A stretch of DNA of 53,128 bases from CAYVTV01 sp964454295 (GTDB lineage Bacteria; Bacteroidota; Bacteroidia; Bacteroidales; GCA-2748055), in NCBI GenBank assembly GCA_964454295.1, contig CAYVTV010000002.1:1-53128 (forward strand), in the 5' to 3' direction. The position numbers and the translations under genes are program-made. The notes beneath the pieces were generated by a model. The model ran no database searches and was not told the DNA's origin. It was given only the letters and a program-made list of their open reading frames with translations. Positions 17,349-25,535 of the stretch are shown here, piece after piece; within the stretch, counting starts at the first letter, position 1, and each line of letters begins with the position of its first letter.

Positions 17349-18374
17349 TTAGTTAGAAATTAAATCGAATCGTACCAAGTAACATTCATGTTTATTTGGA
17401 ATCATTGATATACCCCATTTCAATCCTTCTCCAACAACAACCGGATTTATTAAGTCGGGACGAAAAGCTCCGGGCGCAATTGCACGTTCTTCTACTTTTG
17501 CATTAAGTTTGTCTGACATAAAATCAATTCCGTCAGGGGCATATTCAAATGTTTCTGACAGAGATGCGAAAGCTGCAACTCCTGTGCCTTGCGGCCAAAT
17601 TAATACTTCATGACTTCTTTCAAGTAATTCCTTCCCGTATTTGGTATACGGGCCTTCAGGATATTTTGAAAAGGCAACGCCCATGGCTGTGTGGGCTGGT
17701 CCTCCGTGTCCGTCAACCAATGAACGGCCTTTATAATACAACCAATATAATCCATTTCTATAAAGTAAAGAAGCGTCATCAACCCTGTAACTGTCAAAAT
17801 TTTCAGGCTCTACGCTTACTTTTAGAATTGGTTCCCCGCTAACTCTTTTAAAAGGTCCGGTTGGTAAACCGGATACAGCTACACCAATGGCTGTAATATC
17901 AGTAATATTATTGTTTTCAAAATCACCATCGGCATTTCCGGGTGTTGGTTTTACCCCTGTATAAAATAAGTAGTATTTACCATTGGCGTATAATATGTTT
18001 GGTGTAAAAACAGCTTGTGAATCCCATGTGCCCTTTTTGCCTGCATCCAGCATTTCACCAACTTCGATCCATGAAAAGCCCTCATCTTCAGATTTAGCAC
18101 ACCAAACGCTTGCTCCCCAATATCCGGCCCCCCAATATTTTGGTTCAGCATCGGGTATTTTGGTATAATACACATAATATGTTTGGCCTACTTTCATTAC
18201 ATCGCTTGGATCGCGACGTGTTACACCTTCTTCGAAACCTATTCCGGTTACTTCACTGAATTTAAATTCTGTATTTGAAAATTTCTCCTTTATTGAATTA
18301 AGTTCCTGGCCTTGTGAAGAAAATGGATATAACAGGCCAAGACCAACTATTACAATGATTACTGTTCCTATCAT
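17349..18374 (-). CDS. Five-bladed beta-propeller glycosidase, GH117-like (possibly GH43-related)
   Basis: 341 aa with a signal peptide. Propeller-type glycosidase: TRRDPSDVMKVGQTYYVYYT carries the catalytic base Asp of GH117-type enzymes; WDSQAVFTPNILYANGKYYLFYTG, YRVDDASLLYRNG and AIAPGAFRPDLINP are further blade repeats. GH117 enzymes release 3,6-anhydro-L-galactose or related ends from red-algal glycans. The fucosidase neighbours suggest that here it takes a different alpha-linked terminal sugar. It is the first gene of the six-gene minus-strand operon. The start is 9 bp after the end of a GH29 remnant. Confidence 0.75.
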   Translation of the reverse strand: MIGTVIIVIVGLGLLYPFSSQGQELNSIKEKFSNTEFKFSEVTGIGFEEGVTRRDPSDVMKVGQTYYVYYTKIPDAEPKYWGAGYWGASVWCAKSEDEGFSWIEVGEMLDAGKKGTWDSQAVFTPNILYANGKYYLFYTGVKPTPGNADGDFENNNITDITAIGVAVSGLPTGPFKRVSGEPILKVSVEPENFDSYRVDDASLLYRNGLYWLYYKGRSLVDGHGGPAHTAMGVAFSKYPEGPYTKYGKELLERSHEVLIWPQGTGVAAFASLSETFEYAPDGIDFMSDKLNAKVEERAIAPGAFRPDLINPVVVGEGLKWGISMIPNKHECYLVRFDLISN

Positions 18375-18382
18375 TTTCTGTC

Positions 18383-18610
18383 TTATTTCTGTGGGTTGAA
18401 TATACTGAAATCCTCAATCGAATTAATACGCTCTCTGCTTTGCACATAAAATTCCCCATCGTGTGCATTAAAGTCCCGGCAAACCAGAGTTACCTGTTCG
18501 GCATTTTGCCAGGTTAACCGGGCTTGTGTTGGACCAGGGTCTTTCGCTTGCCCCCAACTTTTTAATGAATATTTGAAATTCCGGCGTTTGTCAGCACTCT
18601 AATCTGGTTT
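18383..18610 (-). pseudogene. N-terminal remnant of a second GH29 fucosidase
   Basis: On the minus strand the frame reads PTQARLTWQNAEQVTL, then FNAHDGE...RINSIED, then FSIFNPQK before a stop at 18383. This lines up with residues 32-79 of the GH29 at 15885 (PTQAQLTWQNAELVAV; DGEKYNQ..RITPIAD; YNIFNPKN). It has no usable start and stops where the TIM barrel should begin. The duplicate was lost except for about 50 codons. It now sits in the operon's leader, 9 bp before the GH117-like start. Confidence 0.8.
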
Positions 18611-18757
18611 AAAGTGAGCAGTTCATAGAAAAGTAAATTGTAAATCAGGTTTGAATTGGTGTTGTGTTGTTTACATTCCGGTATGGTACTCAATTATTTA
18701 CGGAATGGCTTGCCCGGTTGATCCGGAATGAGGTGCTCTGTGTGACCGGAATTTCCA
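18603..18757. mobile_element. ~155-bp repeat with IS21-like ends (copy 2 of 2)
   Basis: Homologous to 6722-6880. On the minus strand it begins TGGAAATTCCGGTCACAC and shows CCGG units followed by GAGCACC at about 23-bp spacing, ending in GCTCACTTTAAACC. It starts TG, as IS21-type ends do. It carries no coding frame. It lies directly upstream of the GH29 remnant, so it may mark the breakpoint that removed the second fucosidase. Confidence 0.6.
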
Positions 18758-18793
18758 TTTATAGCTCTTTAGAAAACAGTTTCAACACAGGAT

Positions 18794-18931
18794 TGCAAAA
18801 GCCGGAAGCCTTGACCACATTCAGCCGGTAATTTTAACAATTTAGTACTTGTTTATTTTTCAAAGGATTAACTTCGGCGTGAGATGCTCAATCTAATCCG
18901 GCGCCAAGTGGTAAGGGCACCGGCTTTTGCA
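18794..18931 (-). mobile_element. TGACCAC-box MITE, subfamily A
   Basis: 138 bp: TGCAAAAGCCGGAAGCC at the left, CACCGGCTTTTGCA at the right. One box is at the left, two at the right, with an AT-rich centre holding TTTAGTACTTG. It is nearly identical to the copies at 30585 and 32376. The border sequences show no target duplication. Confidence 0.85.
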
Positions 18932-18981
18932 GTCAGGAACACTAACCGTTCTGAAATGTCCATTTTGGCATTGATTGGTTT

Positions 18982-19548
18982 TTAATAATATTTTTCAATT
19001 CCTCCATAACCTTTAATAAGTTTATTTTTTCGTGTTTTATCAATAAAACTGGAAAGTCGTTTTTTGAACTCATCAGGTCGGTTACGGGCACTTTCGATAT
19101 AGGCAATGCGAATTCTTTTATAAGAATCTGAAAACAGTTGATAATTTCGCCATGCAATTCTATCGTTTCTTATCGCTTCAATGATATCAGAAGGGAAGAG
19201 AAATTTTTGATTAATAGTTTGTCTTACAATTTTTTCTAGGGAAGGATGGATCATATTTTTATCAAGAAGCCATTTTAGTCTTTCTTTGTTAGCCTGTGAA
19301 TAATCACTTTTGGGATTTCTTGGAGTAAATCGTTGAATAGTATTGTTATTGTCAAGTGCTTTGACGGTACTATCAATCCAGCCAAAACAAAGAGCTTCCT
19401 CGACGGCGTCGTTGTAAGGAATACGGATTTTCCCAGCACTTTTTTTGGGATAGACTAACCAAATTTCTGTTGCTTTGTCAAAGTTATCATTAAGCCAGTC
19501 TCGCCATTCTTTTCTTGTCGTCACATAAAGAGTTTTGTTATTAGTCAT
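18982..19548 (-). CDS. YdeI/OmpD-associated family protein
   Basis: 188 aa from ATG 19548 (MTNNKTLYVTTRKEW); a longer frame to 19632 is non-conserved. The sequence has the YdeI-like N-terminal block: EWRDWLNDNFDKATEIWLVY, EALCFGWIDS (the most conserved motif of the family), RFTPRNPKSDYSQANKER, and a C-terminal RPDEFKKRL helix region. It is a soluble cytoplasmic protein. Family members have been linked to bacteriocin or peptide tolerance, but the biochemical role is not settled. Confidence 0.82.
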   Translation of the reverse strand: MTNNKTLYVTTRKEWRDWLNDNFDKATEIWLVYPKKSAGKIRIPYNDAVEEALCFGWIDSTVKALDNNNTIQRFTPRNPKSDYSQANKERLKWLLDKNMIHPSLEKIVRQTINQKFLFPSDIIEAIRNDRIAWRNYQLFSDSYKRIRIAYIESARNRPDEFKKRLSSFIDKTRKNKLIKGYGGIEKYY

Positions 19549-19642
19549 GGCACTTTGGCGTATATACAAAAGTTGTCCAATTACTGCCAGCTTTTTTTTG
19601 TTTATTAAAAGTAAACATAATTTTTCACCCAATTTTCATTCA

Positions 19643-19770
19643 AAACCTTGCACCAAATATTATGACACCCACAATCGGTCTTGTAAGTGTCTGATTTGAT
19701 CAGAAATCCGTCCTTCTTTGACCACTTCAGAAGAAGGTCTGAAATAACTTAACAATTAACGAGATAACAA
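19643..19770 (+). repeat. DHR repeat
   Basis: Contains both hairpins. The first is GACACCCACAATCGG...AAGTGTC; the second is CCTTCTTTGACCACTTCAG closed by AAGAAGG, followed by TCTGAAATAACTTAAC. The gap 19633-20082 also holds a small hydrophobic frame at 19800-19890 (KWLFIILTLLS...) that stops at the border of the next MITE; I do not call it a gene. Confidence 0.75.
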
Positions 19771-19890
19771 GTATTTACCTCCAATTATAAGGTATTCATA
19801 TTGAAATGGTTATTTATTATTTTGACTCTATTATCCACATTGATATCTGGTTCCATATTTTTTCAGTTTAGTTATAAAGCTTTAGAATAG

Positions 19891-20025
19891 TGCAAAAGCT
19901 GGCGACCCTGACTATCTCTCGCTGGCACAAATTGACCACCCGGGGCCGGAGTTAATTGAACTATAGATAAATATAAAAATATCCAATTTGCCGGCGGAAT
20001 GTGGTCAAGGCGGCCGGCTTATGCA
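19891..20025 (+). mobile_element. TGACCAC-box MITE, subfamily B
   Basis: 135 bp, TGCAAAAGCTGGCG to GGCCGGCTTATGCA. Two boxes are at the left (CTGACTATCTC; ATTGACCACCCGG) and one at the right (AATGTGGTCAAGG). The orientation is opposite to that of subfamily A. The base triplet before it is TAG, as in two other B copies. Confidence 0.8.
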
Positions 20026-20082
20026 ATCTGGAGGATATGTTTTATTAATAAATTGAAATCAAGACTAAATAAAAGAAAAAAA

Positions 20083-21699
20083 TTACTGTGGATTTATTGT
20101 TACTATCCAGTTGGTCTGCCATTGCCAGACATCATCATTATGGTCAGATACATCTTGTGGTCTTAATGTAATGGTTTCTCCGCTAATAAATTTCTCATAA
20201 GGAACTTCAATAAATTGACCCATCTTCCCAAAAGTTCCGTCACACCTTGCTCCTGAAGGCTGCTCCTTATTTGAACTCCTCGGATCATCCCAGGAAGGAA
20301 AGTAACCATTAACACCATCAAGAAATCCATGACTTATATAAATCTTTTTCCCTATCTGCCATATTCGTGCCGGGACAAAAAAATTCGGTGGAGAAGCAGC
20401 CAGTAATGGCGGAGGTGGAGTATTATTAATAGGGTCACTGCATTCCCAATTCTCTACTTTCATGCTTTTTTCATCCGGCTCAAGTTCTGCAATTAAGGTG
20501 CACTCCCCTTTAGCGGCAAGTGGTCTTAAGGCTTCTGGTAAATTTGGAATTGTCCGGTATAGTGATTTGCTGTTTATTGCCCTGCCCCTGAATTTCATAG
20601 ATACGGTAAAATTATATGGATATGGGGGATCCCCTCCCTTGACGAAGCCTGATTCTGTTTCCCGGACATGGATTATTATTGCCGGATTTATCTTGATGGG
20701 AATTTCACCGATTTTATCCTGTTCATCATTCTCTCCACCGAGTGGAACATTTGATGGATGCCTTGTTTGACAAGTGTTATAAACTAATATTGTATCTTCT
20801 GAAATATTAATCTCGTTCGGGGCAACATATTTCAAATCGATATTGCCGTTATCACAAAAAAAAGCATAATGGTTCTTAGAATCTTCGTATTTACATTTAA
20901 CTCCATTTTCAAGCTTCCCATGTCTTACTTCAACCATTATTCTCTGCCAGTGTTTTGGTGGCTGATCCTTGTCATCAAATAACTTTAACCTTACATCCAT
21001 TTTCTCCCCGGATTCAACCGATTCCTTTTCAGGGATCAGTTCTGTCTTTACCGGAACCTGTTCATAATCCCATATGATCTCCTTTAAATTAACAAAATGC
21101 CCGTCGAACATAGCTTCGAGTGCTGTTATGTTTTCTCCCTGACCTTCCCACTCCTGACTTGAAGCTTCTTTTACAACTTCATTCCATTGTGGATTGAATA
21201 GCTTGACAGAAAATTTCCAGCTACCGTATGCCTCTCCGGGTTCATAATGTTTGCTACCAGTCTCTGATTCGCCTTCCCAACTGCCATTTATGATCTTATC
21301 AATCTTAAGTAATTCAAGATTACCTATCCAGATATATTCAAATTCCTTAACTATCTCAGTCGGCGAATTAAAATCAGGTTGAGAGTTATTCGTGGTGGCT
21401 GCGATTTTTGACAGTAAACTATCTAAATTTAGGGTACCTGTCCAGTGTTTGATTCCTAAAGGATGAGGACATTCACTCATTTCATCACCTATTTTATTAA
21501 AGATAAACATATCCCAAGCATTAATGATGAACGAGGATATATCATCCTCTTGCCCCACAGGCATGGGGAACGGGGTGAAAACCAATGTCCTTGAGCAACA
21601 ATACTTATCTTCATTCTGAGCTTTAAGTATTTGTGAAATGACAGTCAATAAGATAATCAGGAATGTTTTAATCTGATTAAAAACTATTTTATGTTTCAT
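20083..21699 (-). CDS. Large secreted protein of unknown function
   Basis: 538 aa, with N-terminal signal ILLTVISQILKAQ (cleavage ~residue 28). I recognise no catalytic motif. The middle (residues ~215-330) looks like an Ig-like or invasin-type beta domain: ESGEKMDVRLKLFDDKDQPP and WQRIMVEVRHGKLENG. Late segments have IIHVRETESGFVKGG and a Cys-containing region (CTLIAELEPDEKS). It ends in aromatic-rich VWQWQTNWIVTINPQ. There is no type-IX sorting tail. It is probably co-transcribed with, and downstream of, the lipoprotein at 21788. Confidence 0.75.
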   Translation of the reverse strand: MKHKIVFNQIKTFLIILLTVISQILKAQNEDKYCCSRTLVFTPFPMPVGQEDDISSFIINAWDMFIFNKIGDEMSECPHPLGIKHWTGTLNLDSLLSKIAATTNNSQPDFNSPTEIVKEFEYIWIGNLELLKIDKIINGSWEGESETGSKHYEPGEAYGSWKFSVKLFNPQWNEVVKEASSQEWEGQGENITALEAMFDGHFVNLKEIIWDYEQVPVKTELIPEKESVESGEKMDVRLKLFDDKDQPPKHWQRIMVEVRHGKLENGVKCKYEDSKNHYAFFCDNGNIDLKYVAPNEINISEDTILVYNTCQTRHPSNVPLGGENDEQDKIGEIPIKINPAIIIHVRETESGFVKGGDPPYPYNFTVSMKFRGRAINSKSLYRTIPNLPEALRPLAAKGECTLIAELEPDEKSMKVENWECSDPINNTPPPPLLAASPPNFFVPARIWQIGKKIYISHGFLDGVNGYFPSWDDPRSSNKEQPSGARCDGTFGKMGQFIEVPYEKFISGETITLRPQDVSDHNDDVWQWQTNWIVTINPQ

Positions 21700-21787
21700 G
21701 ATTAATTAAGGATATAAAACTCACTTCTCTCAGGTAGTATCAGTTTTAGCTATCTGAATAAATAAAAATACCGGTAAGTCCGGCAAA

Positions 21788-22483
21788 TTAAAATCCCGGC
21801 ATTTCACTAAAAGTAATATTCTTTGGGATCTCAAAATATTTACTGTCTACAGGGATGCCCGTTTTTAATGAAGTTACTTCCTGGCCTGATACAACAGTAC
21901 CAATATTCATTTCCATCTTCATTAATATCCCTTTCCATATTAATACCTTTCCCATGTCTCCCTTATAAACCGTACATTCCTTACCCTGCAACATTTCAGT
22001 TCCGCTCTTAGTCATCCCCATTTGTTCATACATGGAAGCTGTGAGAGACTCCATTTCCTCCTTTGATTTTCCCATCATCATTTTAACCATGGGATTTTTT
22101 GCTTTCATCCCTTCTCCCGGTTTTGAAGGATCCCACATGTATTGGTCTTCGCCAAGAGTTAAAGACCATCCTTTGCTCGGTTCACCCTGTTGGACGATCT
22201 CCGCATAAACAGCACTTTTAATACCATAATCATCGAAATACTGGGTCGATTTTCCGGTTTTATCTCCGGAATAGGTATACTCAATTATACCCGATTTAAC
22301 TCCAATTGGACCTCCCTTGTCATTCTGTTGATTTGATTCATTAGCCTCAACAGCATTAGTTTCAATGACCTCAGCGGCTTTTTCTGATTCAGCATCTGAA
22401 GCATTCTGTTTTTGTGCACAACTAGCTGGCAGTACCAGAAACAGAATGAAACCAAAAACACTGCATAAAGATTTTGTTTTCAT
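21788..22483 (-). CDS. Lipoprotein, DUF4412-like
   Basis: 231 aa from ATG 22483; a frame to 22540 adds 19 residues before the signal. Lipobox LVLPASC, Cys22. A Ser/Asn/Glu-rich spacer precedes a beta-rich domain: SGIIEYTYSGDKTGKSTQYF, LQGKECTVYKGDMGK, VLIWKGILMKMEMN, YFEIPKNITF. The pattern resembles DUF4412/LolA-like outer-membrane-associated lipoproteins. It lies 88 bp upstream of the 538-aa secreted protein. Confidence 0.7.
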   Translation of the reverse strand: MKTKSLCSVFGFILFLVLPASCAQKQNASDAESEKAAEVIETNAVEANESNQQNDKGGPIGVKSGIIEYTYSGDKTGKSTQYFDDYGIKSAVYAEIVQQGEPSKGWSLTLGEDQYMWDPSKPGEGMKAKNPMVKMMMGKSKEEMESLTASMYEQMGMTKSGTEMLQGKECTVYKGDMGKVLIWKGILMKMEMNIGTVVSGQEVTSLKTGIPVDSKYFEIPKNITFSEMPGF

Positions 22484-22685
22484 AATAATGATTATTGAAT
22501 ATTTAAAAGAATCAATATCAGACATATGTTCTTTCATCAAGTTACTGCATTTTTTCGAAATAAACTCTAATGCAGTTGTGAAAAGTCTACGTGCCTCATT
22601 CTAATAAGTTAAGTTCCTTCATAAGATTTAGAAGTGCCAAATGAAATAACCTCTTCCATCAATAATGATGTCGTCAAGAATTGAT

Positions 22686-22790
22686 AATTGTTCCTGGACT
22701 GCCAAATGTCTGATTTTCCTGAAAATCCGTCCATCTTTGACCACTTCAGAAGAAGGTCTGGAAACTTTTAAAATACATTTGGAAACAACC
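22686..22790 (+). repeat. DHR repeat
   Basis: GAAAATCCGTCCATCTTTG then ACCACTTCAGAAGAAGGTC form the second hairpin; the first hairpin is degraded (TGCCAAATGTCTGATTTT). Further on, 22820-22885 contains a coding-like scrap (NDSADYDHDCQWKGALNKIR then stop) from an unidentified lost gene. The gap 22541-23128 otherwise holds only the next MITE. Confidence 0.7.
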
Positions 22791-22891
22791 TTAATTTAAC
22801 TCTTGATCGGAAATTATAATGATTCGGCTGACTATGATCACGATTGCCAATGGAAGGGAGCATTAAATAAAATAAGAGGTTAATCAGAGGT

Positions 22892-23030
22892 TGCTAAAGC
22901 CGGTGACCCTCACCACCTCATGCCGGGGTAAATTGGCCACGCAACGCCGGGCTTAATATCATGATCTGTTGATAACTATAAAAATTTTGATTTTTCCGGC
23001 GGAATGTGGTCAAGGCGGCCGGCTTATGCA
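22892..23030 (+). mobile_element. TGACCAC-box MITE, subfamily B
   Basis: 139 bp, TGCTAAAGCCGGTGACC to GGCCGGCTTATGCA. Two left boxes (CTCACCACCTC; ATTGGCCACGC) and one right box (AATGTGGTCAAGG). Confidence 0.8.
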
Positions 23031-23128
23031 GTTAACAAGCCATTCTTGAAAATTCTGAAGAATTTATATTCCCGGATAGCCATTTTTTGTAACTTGTAGA
23101 ATTCGGTTACTGGAAAAGATCTTTTGTC

Positions 23129-25315
23129 ATGACAGAAAATGAAAAACTGGACAGAATCGCCATCAGTGTACACTCACACCGGCTCCTCAGGATCCTGCTC
23201 AGGGAAAATCCCATGCTTGAAACCATTATGCGGGAATCAAAAAATGAAATCGAGGCACAGCTCGGTGTAAAGAACTGGATTCATTCAGAATACAGAAGTA
23301 GAAAAGATGCTTTCAGGTTTCAAATCGACAAGGTTACCAAGATTGAAAATTTCGAAAAGTTATCATGGAATGATTATGCAATTATCAGGATCCTTGACTA
23401 CATCGATCATGCAGGCATTGAATATCCTGACCGTAATTTGCGGGGTGAAATTGCAGTAAGCAATCCCATCAGGCTGATATGGCTCGCCGTAATTAAGGGA
23501 ACCGGTGGGGCGAAACCTGATTTCTTCATCGATATGATCGAGCTATTCAGACAATTGAGGGGTGAAAGCAATCAGATAATTCCCGACAGAGACATCATTG
23601 AAAAATGGATGGACAGGTATCCTTCCGGACTTGATCCGCGTATCGTTGAGCTGAGGAAAGAGAATAAGGAGCGGATCATCAACATTCTGATTGATAAAAT
23701 CGATTCAGGTGAAATTCGTGATCAGTTATATGCCTTCCCCGATGGACTTTCATATAGTGAAAAACAGGAAATTGTAAAAGGGTGGTGGGACCATTATAAA
23801 TTCCATCTGAGATTTGCCATCCGGTCACCAGATCTGCTGAATGAGATGCTTGGGCACTCGCTTGACCCGGATACCATGAAAATACTATATGATGCAGAAA
23901 AGGCAGGTATTCCATTCTTCGTGAACCCATATTATTTATCACTTCTTCATGTCCGCGTTCCGTATTTTGCCATTGGGGCTGACCTTGCAATAAGGCATTA
24001 TATTGTTTACAGCCGCCAGCTGGTACAGGAGTTCGGAAACATAGTTGCCTGGGAAAAAGAAGATGAGGTTGTCCCGGGCAAACCAAATGCAGCCGGATGG
24101 ATACTCCCCTCATACAACAATATCCACAGAAGGTATCCGGAAGTAGCCATTCTTATACCTGATTCTATGGGCAGAGCATGTGGCGGATTGTGTTCCTCAT
24201 GCCAGCGAATGTTTGACTTTCAGCGTGGAAACCTGAACTTCGATCTTGAAAAACTCAAACCAGATGAAAAGTGGCCGGCAAAACTTAAGAAACTGCTGAA
24301 ATATTTTGAGGAAGACACTCAGCTCAGGGATATATTGATAACAGGAGGAGATGCTCTGATGAGCTCAGATCAGACCATGAAAAATATGCTGGATGCTATT
24401 TATGACATGGCCAGAAATAAGCATATCCAAAATGAAAAAAGGGCTGAAGGAGAGAAATTTGCTGAAATACAAAGGATAAGACTTGGTACAAGAATGTTGG
24501 CATACCTCCCTCAGAGGGTAACTCCTGAATTAGTTAAAATACTTGGTGATTTTAGAAAGAAGGCGCAACAAATCAGCATTAGTCAGTTTATCATTCAAAC
24601 CCATTTTCAGTCACCAATGGAAGTAACGCCTGAAGTCAGATCAGCGATTCAAAGGCTAATCAGCGCCGGATGGATTATTACCAACCAACTGGTCTTTGCC
24701 ACAGCTGCTTCCCGAAGAGGACATACCGCAAAACTGAGACAGGTGCTAAACGATGCCGGGATTCTGCCCTACTACACATTCACTGTAAAAGGCTACATGG
24801 AAAACAACTTCAATTTTGCCCCCAATGCCAGGGTAGTGCAGGAACAACTTGAAGAAAAGGTTATCGGTAAAATTGAGAACGAACATTACGAAGCAATCCG
24901 GCAATTCACTGAAAATGCAGAAAGTATAGTTGACAGAATAAATGCACTACGACGCCCTGCCTCTTTGCCGTTCCTGGGTACGGACCGGAATGTTCTGAAC
25001 TTGCCAGGTGTTGGCAAAAGCTTGACTTTCCGGGTTGTTGGGATTACAAGGTACGGGCGGCGGATGCTTCAATTTGATCACGATGTCACCAGAACTCATA
25101 GCCCTATTATCAAAAAACTGGGAAAAATGATCATAATTGAATCAAAATCAATTCATGAATACCTGAGACAGCTTGAGGAACTTGGTGAAGAACCAAAAGA
25201 ATATGATGGGTTGTTTGGTTACAGTATCGGGCAGACTGAGCCCCGTGTGCCTATTTATGAATACCCTGAGTACAACTATAAGGTCACAAAAGAACTGAGC
25301 AGCATAGAGATATAG
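23129..25315 (+). CDS. Long KamA-family radical SAM aminomutase
   Basis: 728 aa. The radical-SAM cluster motif is Cys351-x3-Cys355-x2-Cys358 (GRACGGLCSSCQRM). DILITGGDALMSS is the SAM-binding GGD block, and LNLPGVGKSLTF has Lys630 in the position of the PLP Schiff-base lysine of lysine 2,3-aminomutase (PGGGGK). Canonical KamA is ~420-470 aa; this one has ~290 extra N-terminal residues, mostly helical, as in a Bacteroidota subgroup. I infer an amino-acid 2,3-aminomutase; lysine versus glutamate or another substrate cannot be decided. The stop codon (25313-25315) is followed at once by a MITE. Confidence 0.88.
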   Translation: MTENEKLDRIAISVHSHRLLRILLRENPMLETIMRESKNEIEAQLGVKNWIHSEYRSRKDAFRFQIDKVTKIENFEKLSWNDYAIIRILDYIDHAGIEYPDRNLRGEIAVSNPIRLIWLAVIKGTGGAKPDFFIDMIELFRQLRGESNQIIPDRDIIEKWMDRYPSGLDPRIVELRKENKERIINILIDKIDSGEIRDQLYAFPDGLSYSEKQEIVKGWWDHYKFHLRFAIRSPDLLNEMLGHSLDPDTMKILYDAEKAGIPFFVNPYYLSLLHVRVPYFAIGADLAIRHYIVYSRQLVQEFGNIVAWEKEDEVVPGKPNAAGWILPSYNNIHRRYPEVAILIPDSMGRACGGLCSSCQRMFDFQRGNLNFDLEKLKPDEKWPAKLKKLLKYFEEDTQLRDILITGGDALMSSDQTMKNMLDAIYDMARNKHIQNEKRAEGEKFAEIQRIRLGTRMLAYLPQRVTPELVKILGDFRKKAQQISISQFIIQTHFQSPMEVTPEVRSAIQRLISAGWIITNQLVFATAASRRGHTAKLRQVLNDAGILPYYTFTVKGYMENNFNFAPNARVVQEQLEEKVIGKIENEHYEAIRQFTENAESIVDRINALRRPASLPFLGTDRNVLNLPGVGKSLTFRVVGITRYGRRMLQFDHDVTRTHSPIIKKLGKMIIIESKSIHEYLRQLEELGEEPKEYDGLFGYSIGQTEPRVPIYEYPEYNYKVTKELSSIEI

Positions 25316-25454
25316 TGTAAAAGCCGCCAACTCTGACCACTCTCCACCGGAGTTAATTGACCACCTCTCGCCGGTTGTATGTATCTGTTGTCATGTAGCT
25401 TATGTTTTTGAACTTTAAACCGGCCAGAAGTGGTCAATGGTTCCTGCTTGTGCA
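25316..25454 (+). mobile_element. TGACCAC-box MITE, subfamily B, abutting the KamA stop codon
   Basis: 139 bp, TGTAAAAGCCGCC to CCTGCTTGTGCA. Two boxes are at the left (CTGACCACTCTCC; ATTGACCACCTC), one at the right (AAGTGGTCAATGG). The first base follows the TAG of the aminomutase gene directly, so the element supplies that gene's whole 3' untranslated region. Confidence 0.85.
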
Positions 25455-25535
25455 ATTCAGCACTTATCCATTAATGAAATTAAGTATCAATATGGATAAA
25501 AATTGATTTTTCCTGTTTATTGATACCTAATGATG

